The notes beneath the pieces were generated by a model. The model made no database searches. It saw only the letters and a program-made list of their open reading frames with translations, and had not been told where the DNA came from. Below, one piece after another: positions 51,919 through 59,985 of a DNA stretch of 64,000 nucleotides. This stretch comes from an uncultured Clostridia bacterium (lineage in GTDB: Bacteria > Bacillota > Clostridia > Oscillospirales > Acutalibacteraceae), in the NCBI GenBank assembly GCA_937892115.1, contig CALAUI010000024.1, forward strand, positions 62,001-126,000. The letters run 5' to 3'. The first letter of the stretch is position 1. Each line of letters starts with the position of its first letter. Both the position numbers and the translations under genes were made by a program.

Positions 51919-52230
51919 TTACTTATGATTCTCTATCAGCAATTTGATTATTTCTTTCTCGTTTTTGTTAAGATGCTTATAACTGCTGAGCAGCTTTTTT
52001 TCATCTTTTGTCAGCGATGAAACATTAAAGTCAGGGGATGAAATTCTGCCGATGAGATAATCGACACTGACAGAGAAATAATCGGCGATTTTGATTAAAA
52101 CGGCAATCTCAGGTTCAACGCTCTGATTTTCATATTTGTTAATGGATTGCTGGCTGACGCCGACAGCTTCCGCCAGCTTCTGCTGACTGATTTTATGCTC
52201 ATTTCTTAAAGATTTTAGATTCTTTATCAT
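51919..52230 (-). CDS. XRE family transcriptional repressor
   Basis: 103 aa. N-terminal lambda-Cro-type HTH (LRNEHKISQQKLAEAVGVSQQSINKYENQSVEPE) covers residues about 5-60, followed by DYLIGR, the usual end of the HTH_3 fold, and a short helical tail (LLSSYKHLNKNEKEIIKLL) likely for dimer formation. ATG at 52230 is chosen for AAGGTGAT; the longer frame to 52269 has none. Divergent from the zinc-ribbon gene at 52352 with a palindrome in that promoter. Confidence 0.88.
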   Translation of the reverse strand: MIKNLKSLRNEHKISQQKLAEAVGVSQQSINKYENQSVEPEIAVLIKIADYFSVSVDYLIGRISSPDFNVSSLTKDEKKLLSSYKHLNKNEKEIIKLLIENHK

Positions 52231-52292
52231 AATTATCACCTTCTTTATTTTAACAATAAATAAGGACAAAATGAAAAACCTATTATTAGTTA

Positions 52293-52321
52293 TTGACTAC
52301 AACAATTAGTTGTGATTAAAT
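52293..52321 (+). promoter_or_regulatory. Promoter of the zinc-ribbon gene with embedded palindromic operator
   Basis: -35 TTGACT (52293-52298), 17-bp spacer, -10 TTAAAT (52316-52321, weak). The spacer contains the perfect palindrome ACAAC-AATTA-GTTGT (52299-52313). A repressor bound there would block RNA polymerase; the divergent XRE protein is the obvious candidate. Confidence 0.5.
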
Positions 52322-52351
52322 ATTAATAATATTATTTGAAAGGATGATAAA

Positions 52352-53785
52352 ATGTATTGCCCCAATTGCGGAAAAGAATTACTTGAAGGTGCAAAATTTT
52401 GCCCTGACTGCGGAGAAAAAATTGAAGCTGAAAAGTCGGAAGCTGTTAACGCTGTTGCCGAAGAAATTGAAACCGTAAAAAAAGAAACACTCGATACTGT
52501 TGCGGAAATCGAAGAGCAGAGCGCCGCACCTATGCAGGAAAAAACCGAGCCTGCACAGCCGACTCCCGTGAATACCGTTCCGCCTGTTGCAACTGCTCCT
52601 GCACCGACAAATGCATCTTTTGAAATTTCACCCAACGGAAAAATCACTTCAGGCAAAAAAGGAAAAACAAAGTTCAAAGATTTATCACCGAAACAAAAAG
52701 CAATTAGATTTGGAATAGGCGGTCTGCTTCTTTTAATCGGCATAATCTGGATTGTTTCAGACGGAATCAAAGGTTCTGAAAAAGCCGTAAGTGATTATCC
52801 GAAAAGCTCTGTATCAGATGAAAATGAAAACGTAATCAGAATTATTCCTTATAAATGTGATACAGGTGCCATTTTTGATATGACTTTGGAAGAGTTCAGC
52901 AAGTCATTTGATAAATATGCAAAAAATTACTATGAAGTTGAAATCGATTTATACTCATTATGGAATGCCGGAACTTCGGGAACTGAAGATTCGGGAACTT
53001 CCTATACTTTATATATGGCAAAGCCTTATACAGATATAAATATTTATGCAAAAGCAATTGACAACCATGTTGCTTCAATAATTATCGGTCTGGATTATAC
53101 CTCTGATACTTATGAAGATAATATGTCTGCTCTCGGAGAAATGTTCGGACTGTGCAACTTGTGTTTTGGAAGATTAAGCGCCGATGAAGATCAGGAAATG
53201 CGTAAACAATTAGCCGATGGCGTAGATAGTAGCAAAGCAAGAACCAGTTATATTTGTGATGAAGTCAAATATACACTAATTCCGGATAAATTAAACTCAA
53301 CCATTGTTGGCTTCACTTGTTCTGTTGAACCTGTTTCAAGAGAGTATGTTAATTCATTGAATGATAACATTATTTATAATGACTTTAACGATGTAAAAAG
53401 CGGTGAGAAAGCAGTTGAAACAGAAAAAGAGCCGGCCGCTCCGATTATGTCAGACGAACAGGCGATATCTGTGCTTTACTCAACTAGCGCATACCCTTCT
53501 GGAATGAAGCAAGCGGTAAGCCAAGGCATTTATGAAGATCTTTCCATAGGAGATGTTCTTGACATAATGTTCCTGTCTCCTTCTGTATCTTTTGAGGAAG
53601 GGGACGGTTGTGTATATATAACAGTTTCCGGTGAGCACTATGTTTCTCCCGATTCTTACACTGCAATTCCCGGCAGTATTACATATCGTGTTTCTGAAAA
53701 CGGAGGGGTATATGTGAACAGCGACCCAGACAGAATCGGAGATCTGGTCGAGGTATTTGCCGTAAATTACGGAAAAAATTATTAA
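52352..53785 (+). CDS. Zinc-ribbon membrane protein with large extracytoplasmic domain
   Basis: 477 aa. Zinc ribbon at the N-terminus with Cys3, 6, 17 and 20 (CPNC...CPDC), an acidic then Pro/Ala/Thr-rich linker (about 25-90), one membrane helix (about 119-136, FGIGGLLLLIGIIWIV), and about 340 residues outside or after the membrane. The C-terminal part has no domain I recognise; residues 350-477 form a separate unit (AISVLYSTSAYPSGMKQ). The ribbon would be cytoplasmic. Promoter carries an operator-like palindrome facing the XRE gene. Confidence 0.75.
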   Translation: MYCPNCGKELLEGAKFCPDCGEKIEAEKSEAVNAVAEEIETVKKETLDTVAEIEEQSAAPMQEKTEPAQPTPVNTVPPVATAPAPTNASFEISPNGKITSGKKGKTKFKDLSPKQKAIRFGIGGLLLLIGIIWIVSDGIKGSEKAVSDYPKSSVSDENENVIRIIPYKCDTGAIFDMTLEEFSKSFDKYAKNYYEVEIDLYSLWNAGTSGTEDSGTSYTLYMAKPYTDINIYAKAIDNHVASIIIGLDYTSDTYEDNMSALGEMFGLCNLCFGRLSADEDQEMRKQLADGVDSSKARTSYICDEVKYTLIPDKLNSTIVGFTCSVEPVSREYVNSLNDNIIYNDFNDVKSGEKAVETEKEPAAPIMSDEQAISVLYSTSAYPSGMKQAVSQGIYEDLSIGDVLDIMFLSPSVSFEEGDGCVYITVSGEHYVSPDSYTAIPGSITYRVSENGGVYVNSDPDRIGDLVEVFAVNYGKNY

Positions 53786-53892
53786 TTTAATGTATGATAC
53801 CGTTTTGAAGTTGATCTCGACAACTCTAAATCCGCAAGCAGAACAGAAGCTACAATAGTAGTCCGGGCGGCCTTGATTTTTTCTTCACAACC

Positions 53893-53921
53893 TTGTAAAC
53901 TTTCCGCTTTTTTGCTACAAT
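53893..53921 (+). promoter_or_regulatory. Sigma-A-like promoter of the two small zinc-ribbon genes
   Basis: -35 TTGTAA (53893-53898), 17-bp spacer, -10 TACAAT (53916-53921); leader about 25 bases. Confidence 0.65.
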
Positions 53922-53950
53922 AAAAATATACCATTTACGGGAGCGATATA

Positions 53951-54358
53951 ATGATTTGCCCTGCCTGTTCTGCTCCTTTGCCCGATGAAAGTCTGTTCTG
54001 CCCTTACTGTATGACAAAATTCGGCGCAGAGAACAAAAAAACATATAAAAGCCATAAACCGAACGCAGTGAAATCTGCTGCGGCGGTAATTGCTGTTTTA
54101 CTTATTGTTTCGGTTATTGTTGTTTTTATGATGAAGTCAAAAACCGCAAAAGGCGAAAGCAGCACTTCTGTGCAAACACAGTCAACGGTTGAGGAACAGT
54201 CAACCGAAAACAACGGCAACTACCAAACCGAAAAGACCACCGGCGAAACCGAAACGGCAGAAATAAACGGAGAATACTATGAGCCGGGCACCTATTTCTG
54301 GAACATCAATGGTAATGGTGAAATTGTTCTTGAAGATTACGAAAATTATCCGTTTTGA
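53951..54358 (+). CDS. Small zinc-ribbon membrane protein
   Basis: 135 aa. Zinc ribbon with the same Cys3-6-17-20 spacing as the 52352 protein (CPAC...CPYC), basic linker, one membrane helix (about 42-61, AAAVIAVLLIVSVIVVFM), then a Ser/Thr/Glu-rich stalk and a short C-terminal module YEPGTYFWNINGNGEIVLEDY. Paralogue of the next gene, 9 bases downstream. Function unknown. Confidence 0.75.
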   Translation: MICPACSAPLPDESLFCPYCMTKFGAENKKTYKSHKPNAVKSAAAVIAVLLIVSVIVVFMMKSKTAKGESSTSVQTQSTVEEQSTENNGNYQTEKTTGETETAEINGEYYEPGTYFWNINGNGEIVLEDYENYPF

Positions 54359-54367
54359 GGCTTTGCT

Positions 54368-54769
54368 ATGAAATGTAATAACTGTTCTAAAGAGTTGCCG
54401 CCGGGCAGTCAATTTTGCCCTTACTGTTTGAACAAATTCACTTCGGAAACTGAAATAAATCCCGATGTTATCAAAAAGAAAGATAATAAGATTTTCAGCT
54501 TTATAATTATTGCTGTCATCTTTCTGATTGCCTTGGTAATCGCCACGGCAATGTTTCGAAATAAAAATTCCGGCGCAGATTCAACAGATTACTCCAATAC
54601 AACCGAAAGCACTACCCTGCAAATGTCTGAAACAGAAAAACCTGGAATAACCGAAGGAGAATATTCTGTAACTGACGAAAACGGTCAGGTTCAATATCCA
54701 CCCGCAACTTATGTTGTGGTGGTTGAAGATGACGGAAGTGTAAAACAAGGTTATATCCTTCCGGAATAA
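54368..54769 (+). CDS. Small zinc-ribbon membrane protein (paralogue)
   Basis: 133 aa. Cys3-6-17-20 ribbon (CNNC...CPYC), helix about 41-62 (IFSFIIIAVIFLIALVIATAMF), Ser/Thr-rich stalk and a terminal module YPPATYVVVVEDDGSVKQGY that matches the Y-x-P-x-T-Y pattern of the preceding protein. Ribosome site GAGG overlaps the upstream stop. Paralogous tandem duplication of the previous gene. Confidence 0.75.
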   Translation: MKCNNCSKELPPGSQFCPYCLNKFTSETEINPDVIKKKDNKIFSFIIIAVIFLIALVIATAMFRNKNSGADSTDYSNTTESTTLQMSETEKPGITEGEYSVTDENGQVQYPPATYVVVVEDDGSVKQGYILPE

Positions 54770-54776
54770 TAATAAA

Positions 54777-54824
54777 GAATTGTCGGCAACTCTATATGAC
54801 ACAATACGAAACAGCCGACAATTC
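54777..54824. repeat. 11-bp perfect inverted repeat
   Basis: GAATTGTCGGC (54777-54787) and GCCGACAATTC (54814-54824), separated by 26 bases, just after the last zinc-ribbon stop. No T run follows, so it is not a typical terminator. Confidence 0.65.
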
Positions 54825-54875
54825 CTGATTGAAAACGAAACAGCGGTTTTAAAGATTTCAATCGTCGAGGGTAAT

Positions 54876-54945
54876 CCAAAAGGGGAACGGAAAAGAGAAA
54901 AGCGTGTTGTTGCGGCAACAACTGCTTTTCGGTCTTCCCCTTTGG
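54876..54945. other. Three-tier hairpin, possible structured RNA
   Basis: Nested pairing: CCAAAAGGGGAA with TTCCCCTTTGG (one bulge), GAAAAGC with GCTTTTC, and GTTGTTG-CGG-CAACAAC at the tip. A second hairpin at 54964-54990 (GCAAAG...CTTTGC with TCTA/TAGA) follows. The gene-free stretch 54770-55406 otherwise shows no coding frame I trust. Confidence 0.5.
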
Positions 54946-55037
54946 CACACGATTTTGCGTCCCGCAAAGTCTAGTGTGTTAGACCTTTGCCCGAAAGAGT
55001 CGAAAACAGCGTAATGGTTACACTCATAATGTGAAAA

Positions 55038-55080
55038 AATCTCGGCTTGCCCGTCAAAAGGCAAGACCGGGATTTTTATT
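55038..55080. terminator. Rho-independent terminator inside the gene-free stretch
   Basis: Stem built from AATC, CGG and CTTGCC on the left with GGCAAG, CCG and GATT on the right, loop CGTCAAAA, followed by TTTTTATTTTT. The minus side also has a T run (ATTTTTTC). No protein gene ends within 250 bp upstream, so it may end a noncoding or long 3' transcript. Confidence 0.75.
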
Positions 55081-55323
55081 TTTCGGCGGAATTGAGAAAC
55101 CGGTTTTCAGCGCGGAAATACCGATTTTGATAATTCCGTGTTTCGGCTCAGAGGGCAAAGGGCGTATAAACCTCTGTTCCGCAGAACAAATATTTTTTGC
55201 ATTTTCAAGGGTATTGATACAATATGAAATCCGCGGTAGAAAGCAGATAGCCGGCAATATATCCGCCCGGCTTACACCGATATACCGAAAAACACGAATC
55301 CACGGTAACGAAAATTTACGTAG

Positions 55324-55352
55324 TTGAAAATAACGGCTGTTGGGTATATAAT
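55324..55352 (+). promoter_or_regulatory. Sigma-A-like promoter of cstA
   Basis: -35 TTGAAA (55324-55329), 17-bp spacer, -10 TATAAT (55347-55352). Confidence 0.7.
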
Positions 55353-55406
55353 TCCTATATTGCAGATTAAAATCTGTTATTCATGTTTATGAGGGGGAGT
55401 TTTGCC

Positions 55407-56855
55407 GTGTTCAGCTTTTTACTATCCGCTGCAGCGTTGATAATCGGCTATCTGATATACGGTAAAATTACAGAAAGAGTATTCTCTCCCGATGACCGTC
55501 AGACACCCGCCGAAAGAATAAACGACGGCGTTGACTTCGTCCCCATGCCCACCTGGAAGGTATTTCTCGTTCAGCTTCTGAATATAGCGGGAACAGGTCC
55601 GATTTTCGGGGCTCTGGGCGGCGCATTATTCGGCCCCGTTGTTTATCTGTGGATAGTATTCGGATGTATTTTTGCCGGGTCGGTACACGACTATTTCTGC
55701 GGAATGATTTCCGTTCGTCACGACGGCGTCAGCATTTCAGAGCTGACGGGAACTTATCTCGGCAGTTCAATGAAGCAGATTATGCGCGTATTCTCCGTAA
55801 TATTGCTCGTTATGTGCGGAGTGGTATTCACAACCGGCCCCGCGAATCTTCTTGACATTCTCACAAGCGGAAAAATCGGTGTCAATATATGGCTTTGGGC
55901 AATCATCATATATTATTTTGTCGCGACCTTCGTACCAATTGACAAGGTAATCGGGCGTATCTATCCGGTTTTCGGATTATGTCTGATCATCATGGCGGTC
56001 GGAGTAGCCGGTTCAATGCTCTTTTCGGGCAAATTCACCATGCCCGAAATCACGGATAATTTCGGAAATATGCATTGCAGCGGCACTCCCGTATGGCCTT
56101 TCATGTTCATTACGGTTGCCTGCGGTGCGATATCCGGATTCCACGCCACGCAATCACCGATGATGGCAAGATGCATACGCTCCGAAAGAAGCGGCAGAAA
56201 GGTGTTTTTCGGGGCCATGATTGCAGAGGGCATAATCGCCCTTATATGGGCTGCAGCGGGAGTAACCTGCTACGAAAGCAGTCAGGCGCTTCTTGACGCG
56301 GGAGCGGGCTGCAGTGCCGTTGTCTATGCCGTATGTCAGACCACCATGGGAAAAATCGGAGGTATTCTTGCTCTTGTCGGCGTAGTCGTCTGCCCCATCT
56401 CATCGGGTGACACCGCCTACCGTTCCGCAAGACTTACTCTCGCCGACTGGCTCGGAATGGACCAGTCAAAAATGAAAAACCGCCTGCTGCTTACCGTTCC
56501 CCTTCTGATTGCGGGAACGCTGATATGCGGTGTGGATTACAACGTTGTCTGGCGTTATTTTTCCTGGTCAAATCAGACTCTCGCAATGATTGCTCTGTGG
56601 ACTTTCAGCGTGTATCTGAAACGGCAGGGCAAAAACTGTCTGATTACCGCCGTACCCGCGGCGTTTATGTCCGCAGTGTCGCTGACTTATTTCACGCTCG
56701 CACCCGAATGTATGGGATTCCTTTGGGAAAAGCTGAATATCGGAACGAATATCAGTTATCCCGCAGGCATCTGTATCGGAATTGCCGCCGCAGTCATTTT
56801 CAGCGTGATATTCATGACAAAAACGAAGTGCCGTCATTACGGTTTACAAAAATAA
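55407..56855 (+). CDS. cstA: CstA family carbon starvation carrier
   Basis: 482 aa from the chosen start, about 13 to 15 hydrophobic segments. Family signatures: LIIGYLIYGKITERVF, LLNIAGTGPIFGALGGALFGP, SVHDYFCGMISVRHDG, and GISGFHATQSPM-like AISGFHATQSPMMARC. Members import peptides or pyruvate. GTG at 55407 is preferred: GAGGGGGAG lies 7 bases upstream. Two in-frame ATGs at 55383 and 55389 precede the ribosome site. Ends at a terminator. Confidence 0.88.
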   Translation: MFSFLLSAAALIIGYLIYGKITERVFSPDDRQTPAERINDGVDFVPMPTWKVFLVQLLNIAGTGPIFGALGGALFGPVVYLWIVFGCIFAGSVHDYFCGMISVRHDGVSISELTGTYLGSSMKQIMRVFSVILLVMCGVVFTTGPANLLDILTSGKIGVNIWLWAIIIYYFVATFVPIDKVIGRIYPVFGLCLIIMAVGVAGSMLFSGKFTMPEITDNFGNMHCSGTPVWPFMFITVACGAISGFHATQSPMMARCIRSERSGRKVFFGAMIAEGIIALIWAAAGVTCYESSQALLDAGAGCSAVVYAVCQTTMGKIGGILALVGVVVCPISSGDTAYRSARLTLADWLGMDQSKMKNRLLLTVPLLIAGTLICGVDYNVVWRYFSWSNQTLAMIALWTFSVYLKRQGKNCLITAVPAAFMSAVSLTYFTLAPECMGFLWEKLNIGTNISYPAGICIGIAAAVIFSVIFMTKTKCRHYGLQK

Positions 56856-56886
56856 CGTAACAATTCACCGATACATACAAATCAAG

Positions 56887-56918
56887 CCGATTGTCCGGTA
56901 ACGGGCGGTCGGTTTTTT
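56887..56918 (+). terminator. Rho-independent terminator of cstA
   Basis: 10-bp stem CCGATTGTCC / GGGCGGTCGG with three G-T pairs, loop GGTAAC, then TTTTTT. Confidence 0.75.
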
Positions 56919-56929
56919 GCATAAAGATA

Positions 56930-56957
56930 TTGACTTTTGCGTTTTTGATGATATAAT
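56930..56957 (+). promoter_or_regulatory. Promoter of the TetR-ABC operon
   Basis: -35 TTGACT (56930-56935), 16-bp spacer, -10 TATAAT (56952-56957), directly followed by three operator-like repeats. Confidence 0.7.
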
Positions 56958-56958
56958 C

Positions 56959-57000
56959 ATAACAAGCGTTATGTAACAGGTGTTTTATAACAAGTGTTTT
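56959..57000 (+). promoter_or_regulatory. Three tandem 14-bp operator-like repeats
   Basis: ATAACAAGCGTTAT (56959-56972), GTAACAGGTGTTTT (56973-56986) and ATAACAAGTGTTTT (56987-57000) lie back to back with no gap, covering the predicted transcript start. The first is a perfect ATAAC-AAGC-GTTAT palindrome; the core is TAACARGYGTT. The TetR protein encoded just downstream is the likely binder. Confidence 0.65.
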
Positions 57001-57021
57001 TGATTGGGGGAAAAGACAAAA

Positions 57022-57651
57022 ATGCCGCCTAAAGCCAAATATACAAAGGAAGAAATAGTTGACGCCGCCTACGAAATTGCCCGAAAAGAAGGGCTTGATA
57101 ACGTAGCGGCAAGAGCTGTGGGCAAACGGCTGAACACCTCTTCAACTCCCATATTCACGTTTTTTAACAGCATGGACGAGTTGAAGGCGGAGGTAATCAA
57201 AAAAGCGGAATCAGAATATATCCGATATATGGACGGGGTGCTTGACTACCCCCTCGCATTCAAGGAATACGGTATGCGATGGATAAGATATGCAAAGGAA
57301 AACCCGAAGATTTACAGATTGCTTTTCCTCGGCACGAATAATGCAGTCTCTCTTTACAGAGATTCTTTCCGCGAACTGCTCGATCCGATTATCGAAACAA
57401 TAACCAAAACGTTTGGCATCAATTATGCCGATGCAAAGATGCTCTTTAATCAGATGGTGATTTATTCACACGGGCTTGCGGATTTCTGCATAAGCAATCC
57501 GAATCTGTTCACGGAGGAGCAGATAAGCTCCGGTCTGAGCCGTATCTGCGTAAGTCTCGCCACTGGAATAAAGATAAACGACGGGACGGTCAATATGGAC
57601 GAAACTCAAAAAATGATTAAACAAACTTTCAATACAGCAAAGAAAGGATGA
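57022..57651 (+). CDS. TetR/AcrR family transcriptional regulator (WHG-type C-terminus)
   Basis: 209 aa. N-terminal HTH (YTKEEIVDAAYEIARKEGLDNVAARAVGKRLN, residues about 8-45, then SSTPIFTFFNSMDELK). The C-terminal ligand domain starts YGMRWIRYAKENPKIYRLLFLG, the pattern of the WHG subgroup. Likely represses its own operon of two ABC systems through the triple operator just upstream; ligand unknown. Start at ATG 57022; the TTG at 57004 is in frame but has no ribosome site. Confidence 0.9.
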   Translation: MPPKAKYTKEEIVDAAYEIARKEGLDNVAARAVGKRLNTSSTPIFTFFNSMDELKAEVIKKAESEYIRYMDGVLDYPLAFKEYGMRWIRYAKENPKIYRLLFLGTNNAVSLYRDSFRELLDPIIETITKTFGINYADAKMLFNQMVIYSHGLADFCISNPNLFTEEQISSGLSRICVSLATGIKINDGTVNMDETQKMIKQTFNTAKKG

Positions 57652-57656
57652 AAGTT

Positions 57657-58364
57657 ATGCTGACTATTAACCATCTTACCAAAATCTACGGAGACAAAAA
57701 GGCGGTCGACGACCTTTCTCTCTGCATCAATCCCGGCGAAATCTACGGATTTATCGGTCACAACGGTGCAGGCAAAACCACTACTCTCAAAAGCATCGTG
57801 GGTATACTCGGCTTTGACGAGGGTGAGATCCTGATTAACGGTAAATCCATCAAGGACAGCCCCATTGAGTGCAAAAAGGAAATTGCATATATTCCCGACA
57901 ACCCGGATTTATATGAGTATATGACCGGTATCAAATACCTTAATTTCGTAGCCGATATTTACGGCGTACCCTCAGAGGGCAGAAACGACAAAATCAGAAA
58001 GCTTGCGGATATATTCGGCCTTACGGATGACCTCGGCGAAGCAATTGCCGCCTATTCACACGGTATGAAGCAGAAGCTTGCCATCATTTCCGCCTGGCTT
58101 CACAACCCCAAGCTCATACTTATGGACGAGCCCTTCGTCGGTCTTGACCCCAAGGCATCCCATGAGCTTAAAATCATGATGAGAGAATTCTGTGACAAGG
58201 GCGGTGCCATCTTCTTTTCAACCCACGTTCTTGAGGTTGCCGAAAAGCTTTGCGACAAGGTTGCAATCATCAAAAACGGTCAGCTGATAAAGTCGGGCAC
58301 CATGGAAGACGTAAGAGGCGACGATTCTCTTGAAGAGGTATTCCTTGAACTGGAGGCAGAATAA
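57657..58364 (+). CDS. ABC transporter ATP-binding protein
   Basis: 235 aa. Walker A GHNGAGKTTTLKS, signature YSHGMKQKLAIISA (LSGGQ variant), Walker B LILMDEPFVGLDP, H-loop FSTHVLEVAEKL. Type CcmA/YxlF, usually paired with ABC-2 permeases for export. The ATG at 57657 follows AAAGGA by 8 bases; the ATG at 57648 is too close to it. Overlaps the next gene (TAATG). Partner is the 534-aa permease. Confidence 0.92.
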   Translation: MLTINHLTKIYGDKKAVDDLSLCINPGEIYGFIGHNGAGKTTTLKSIVGILGFDEGEILINGKSIKDSPIECKKEIAYIPDNPDLYEYMTGIKYLNFVADIYGVPSEGRNDKIRKLADIFGLTDDLGEAIAAYSHGMKQKLAIISAWLHNPKLILMDEPFVGLDPKASHELKIMMREFCDKGGAIFFSTHVLEVAEKLCDKVAIIKNGQLIKSGTMEDVRGDDSLEEVFLELEAE

Positions 58365-59968
58365 TGCTGAAACTTCTCTTAAAGAAACAGCTGACAGAGC
58401 TGTTCAGATCATATTTTTATGACGCAAAAAAGAACAAAAAGCGTTCAACCGGCGGTGTTGTGCTGTATTTTGTTCTGTTTTTCGGTTTGACAATCGGTGT
58501 ATTCGGCGGCATATTCACCAAGCTCGCAATCACTATCTGTCCCCCAATGTGCTCGGTAGGCATGGACTGGCTTTACTTCCTCATTATGTTGAGCGTATCT
58601 ATCGCTCTGGGTGCTTTCGGCAGTATTTTCAACACGTTTTCGGGCCTTTATCTGGCAAAGGATAACGATACGCTGCTGTCAATGCCCATTCCCGTAAAGT
58701 ACATTATCGCTTCCCGTCTGCTGAACGTGTATCTGCTGGGTACACTCTATTCCTGCCTTATCTACATTCCCGCCACGGTGGTTTACTGGGTCAGATCCGG
58801 CGTAAAAATCGGTGTAATGCAGATAGTAAGCGGTATCATCATGATACTCGTCGTAACGCTCATCGTGCTTGTGCTCAGCTGTCTGCTCGGATGGTGCGTT
58901 GCAAAGATAAGTCAGAAGCTCAAGCGCAAAAACATTACAACGGTCATACTCTCCCTGGCATTTATGGCTGCTTACTATTTTGCTTATTACAAGGCAAACG
59001 AGGTTATCAATAATCTCATTCAGAACGCCACCGTCTACGGCAATAAAATCAAGGGCTCCGCATACGGGCTTTACGTTTTCGGAAATGCCGCAACGGGTGA
59101 CGTGAAATCAACTCTTATTGTCATCGGTGTCACCGCGGCGATACTCCTTATCACATGGCTCTTACTTAAAAGCACCTTCCTTTCAATAGCAACCTCAACC
59201 GGTAAAACCGAAAAGGTTAAATACGTTGAAAAGAACGTTAAGAGCAAATCCCTCTTCGGTGCTCTGCTTTCAAAGGAACTGAATAAATTCAAATCAAACG
59301 CAAACTATATGCTCAACTGCGGTCTGGGTATTATCATGATACCCGCGGCAGGTGTGGCAATGCTTCTGAAGGGCAACGTACTGATCAAAGCGTTTGCCTC
59401 CATGGAGGGCGCTCCCGAGGGATTCCTGACGGTCCTGCTGTGCGGCGGAATCATCGTTTTGCTGTCAATGAACGATATGGCTGTTCCCTCCGTATCACTT
59501 GAGGGAAAGAATCTCTGGATTTTACAATCGCTTCCCGTTGATACAAAGCGGATTCTCCGTGCAAAAACCTATATGCAGCTTATCCTTTCCGGCATTCCCT
59601 CCGCAATCGCCGTAATCTGCTTCCTTTCCGTAATCGGTGAAAGCATTGCCGTAAAACTGATTTTCATTTTACTTGTCGTTGTTTTCCTTATTTTCTCTTC
59701 GTTTTTCGATTCCTATATCGGAGTAATGAAGCCCAATCTCAACTGGACAAGTGAAATCATGGCAGTAAAGAACAGCGGTGCCGTACTGATTTCAATTTTC
59801 GGCGAGATGATTGTAGGCGGCGGATTCATTTTCGCCTATATGTATCTCGGCACGGTGATCGGACTTATCCCCTATCTGTTAATCTGGACGGCTCTGTTCA
59901 CCGTCGGTGCGATAGTATTCAGACATCTGCTCTATACAAAGGGTGCAAGACAGTTTGAACAATTATAA
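58364..59968 (+). CDS. ABC-2 type permease, putative exporter
   Basis: 534 aa with about 12 hydrophobic helices in two halves (TGGVVLYFVLFFGLTIGVFGG..., GLGIIMIPAAGVAMLL..., GESIAVKLIFILLVVVFLIF...). The segment LYLAKDNDTLLSMPIPVKYI resembles the cytoplasmic loop of PutABC/YtrC-type exporters. Couples to the ATPase immediately upstream. Substrate unknown; TetR control suggests a toxic compound or cell-envelope stress (inference). Confidence 0.85.
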   Translation: MLKLLLKKQLTELFRSYFYDAKKNKKRSTGGVVLYFVLFFGLTIGVFGGIFTKLAITICPPMCSVGMDWLYFLIMLSVSIALGAFGSIFNTFSGLYLAKDNDTLLSMPIPVKYIIASRLLNVYLLGTLYSCLIYIPATVVYWVRSGVKIGVMQIVSGIIMILVVTLIVLVLSCLLGWCVAKISQKLKRKNITTVILSLAFMAAYYFAYYKANEVINNLIQNATVYGNKIKGSAYGLYVFGNAATGDVKSTLIVIGVTAAILLITWLLLKSTFLSIATSTGKTEKVKYVEKNVKSKSLFGALLSKELNKFKSNANYMLNCGLGIIMIPAAGVAMLLKGNVLIKAFASMEGAPEGFLTVLLCGGIIVLLSMNDMAVPSVSLEGKNLWILQSLPVDTKRILRAKTYMQLILSGIPSAIAVICFLSVIGESIAVKLIFILLVVVFLIFSSFFDSYIGVMKPNLNWTSEIMAVKNSGAVLISIFGEMIVGGGFIFAYMYLGTVIGLIPYLLIWTALFTVGAIVFRHLLYTKGARQFEQL

Positions 59969-59985
59969 TTACGGAGGGTTTTTCA

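Noticed and set aside
54770..55080. tRNA, 6S RNA, RNase P RNA or c-di-GMP riboswitch in the hairpin-rich stretch
   Set aside because: None of the known core motifs (CCA acceptor with T-loop, GAGGAAAGUCC, GACGCAAAGC aptamer) fits.
55031..55327. 98-codon plus-strand frame in the gene-free stretch after the zinc-ribbon genes
   Set aside because: Its start overlaps the terminator hairpin, there is no ribosome site and the protein has no protein-like pattern.
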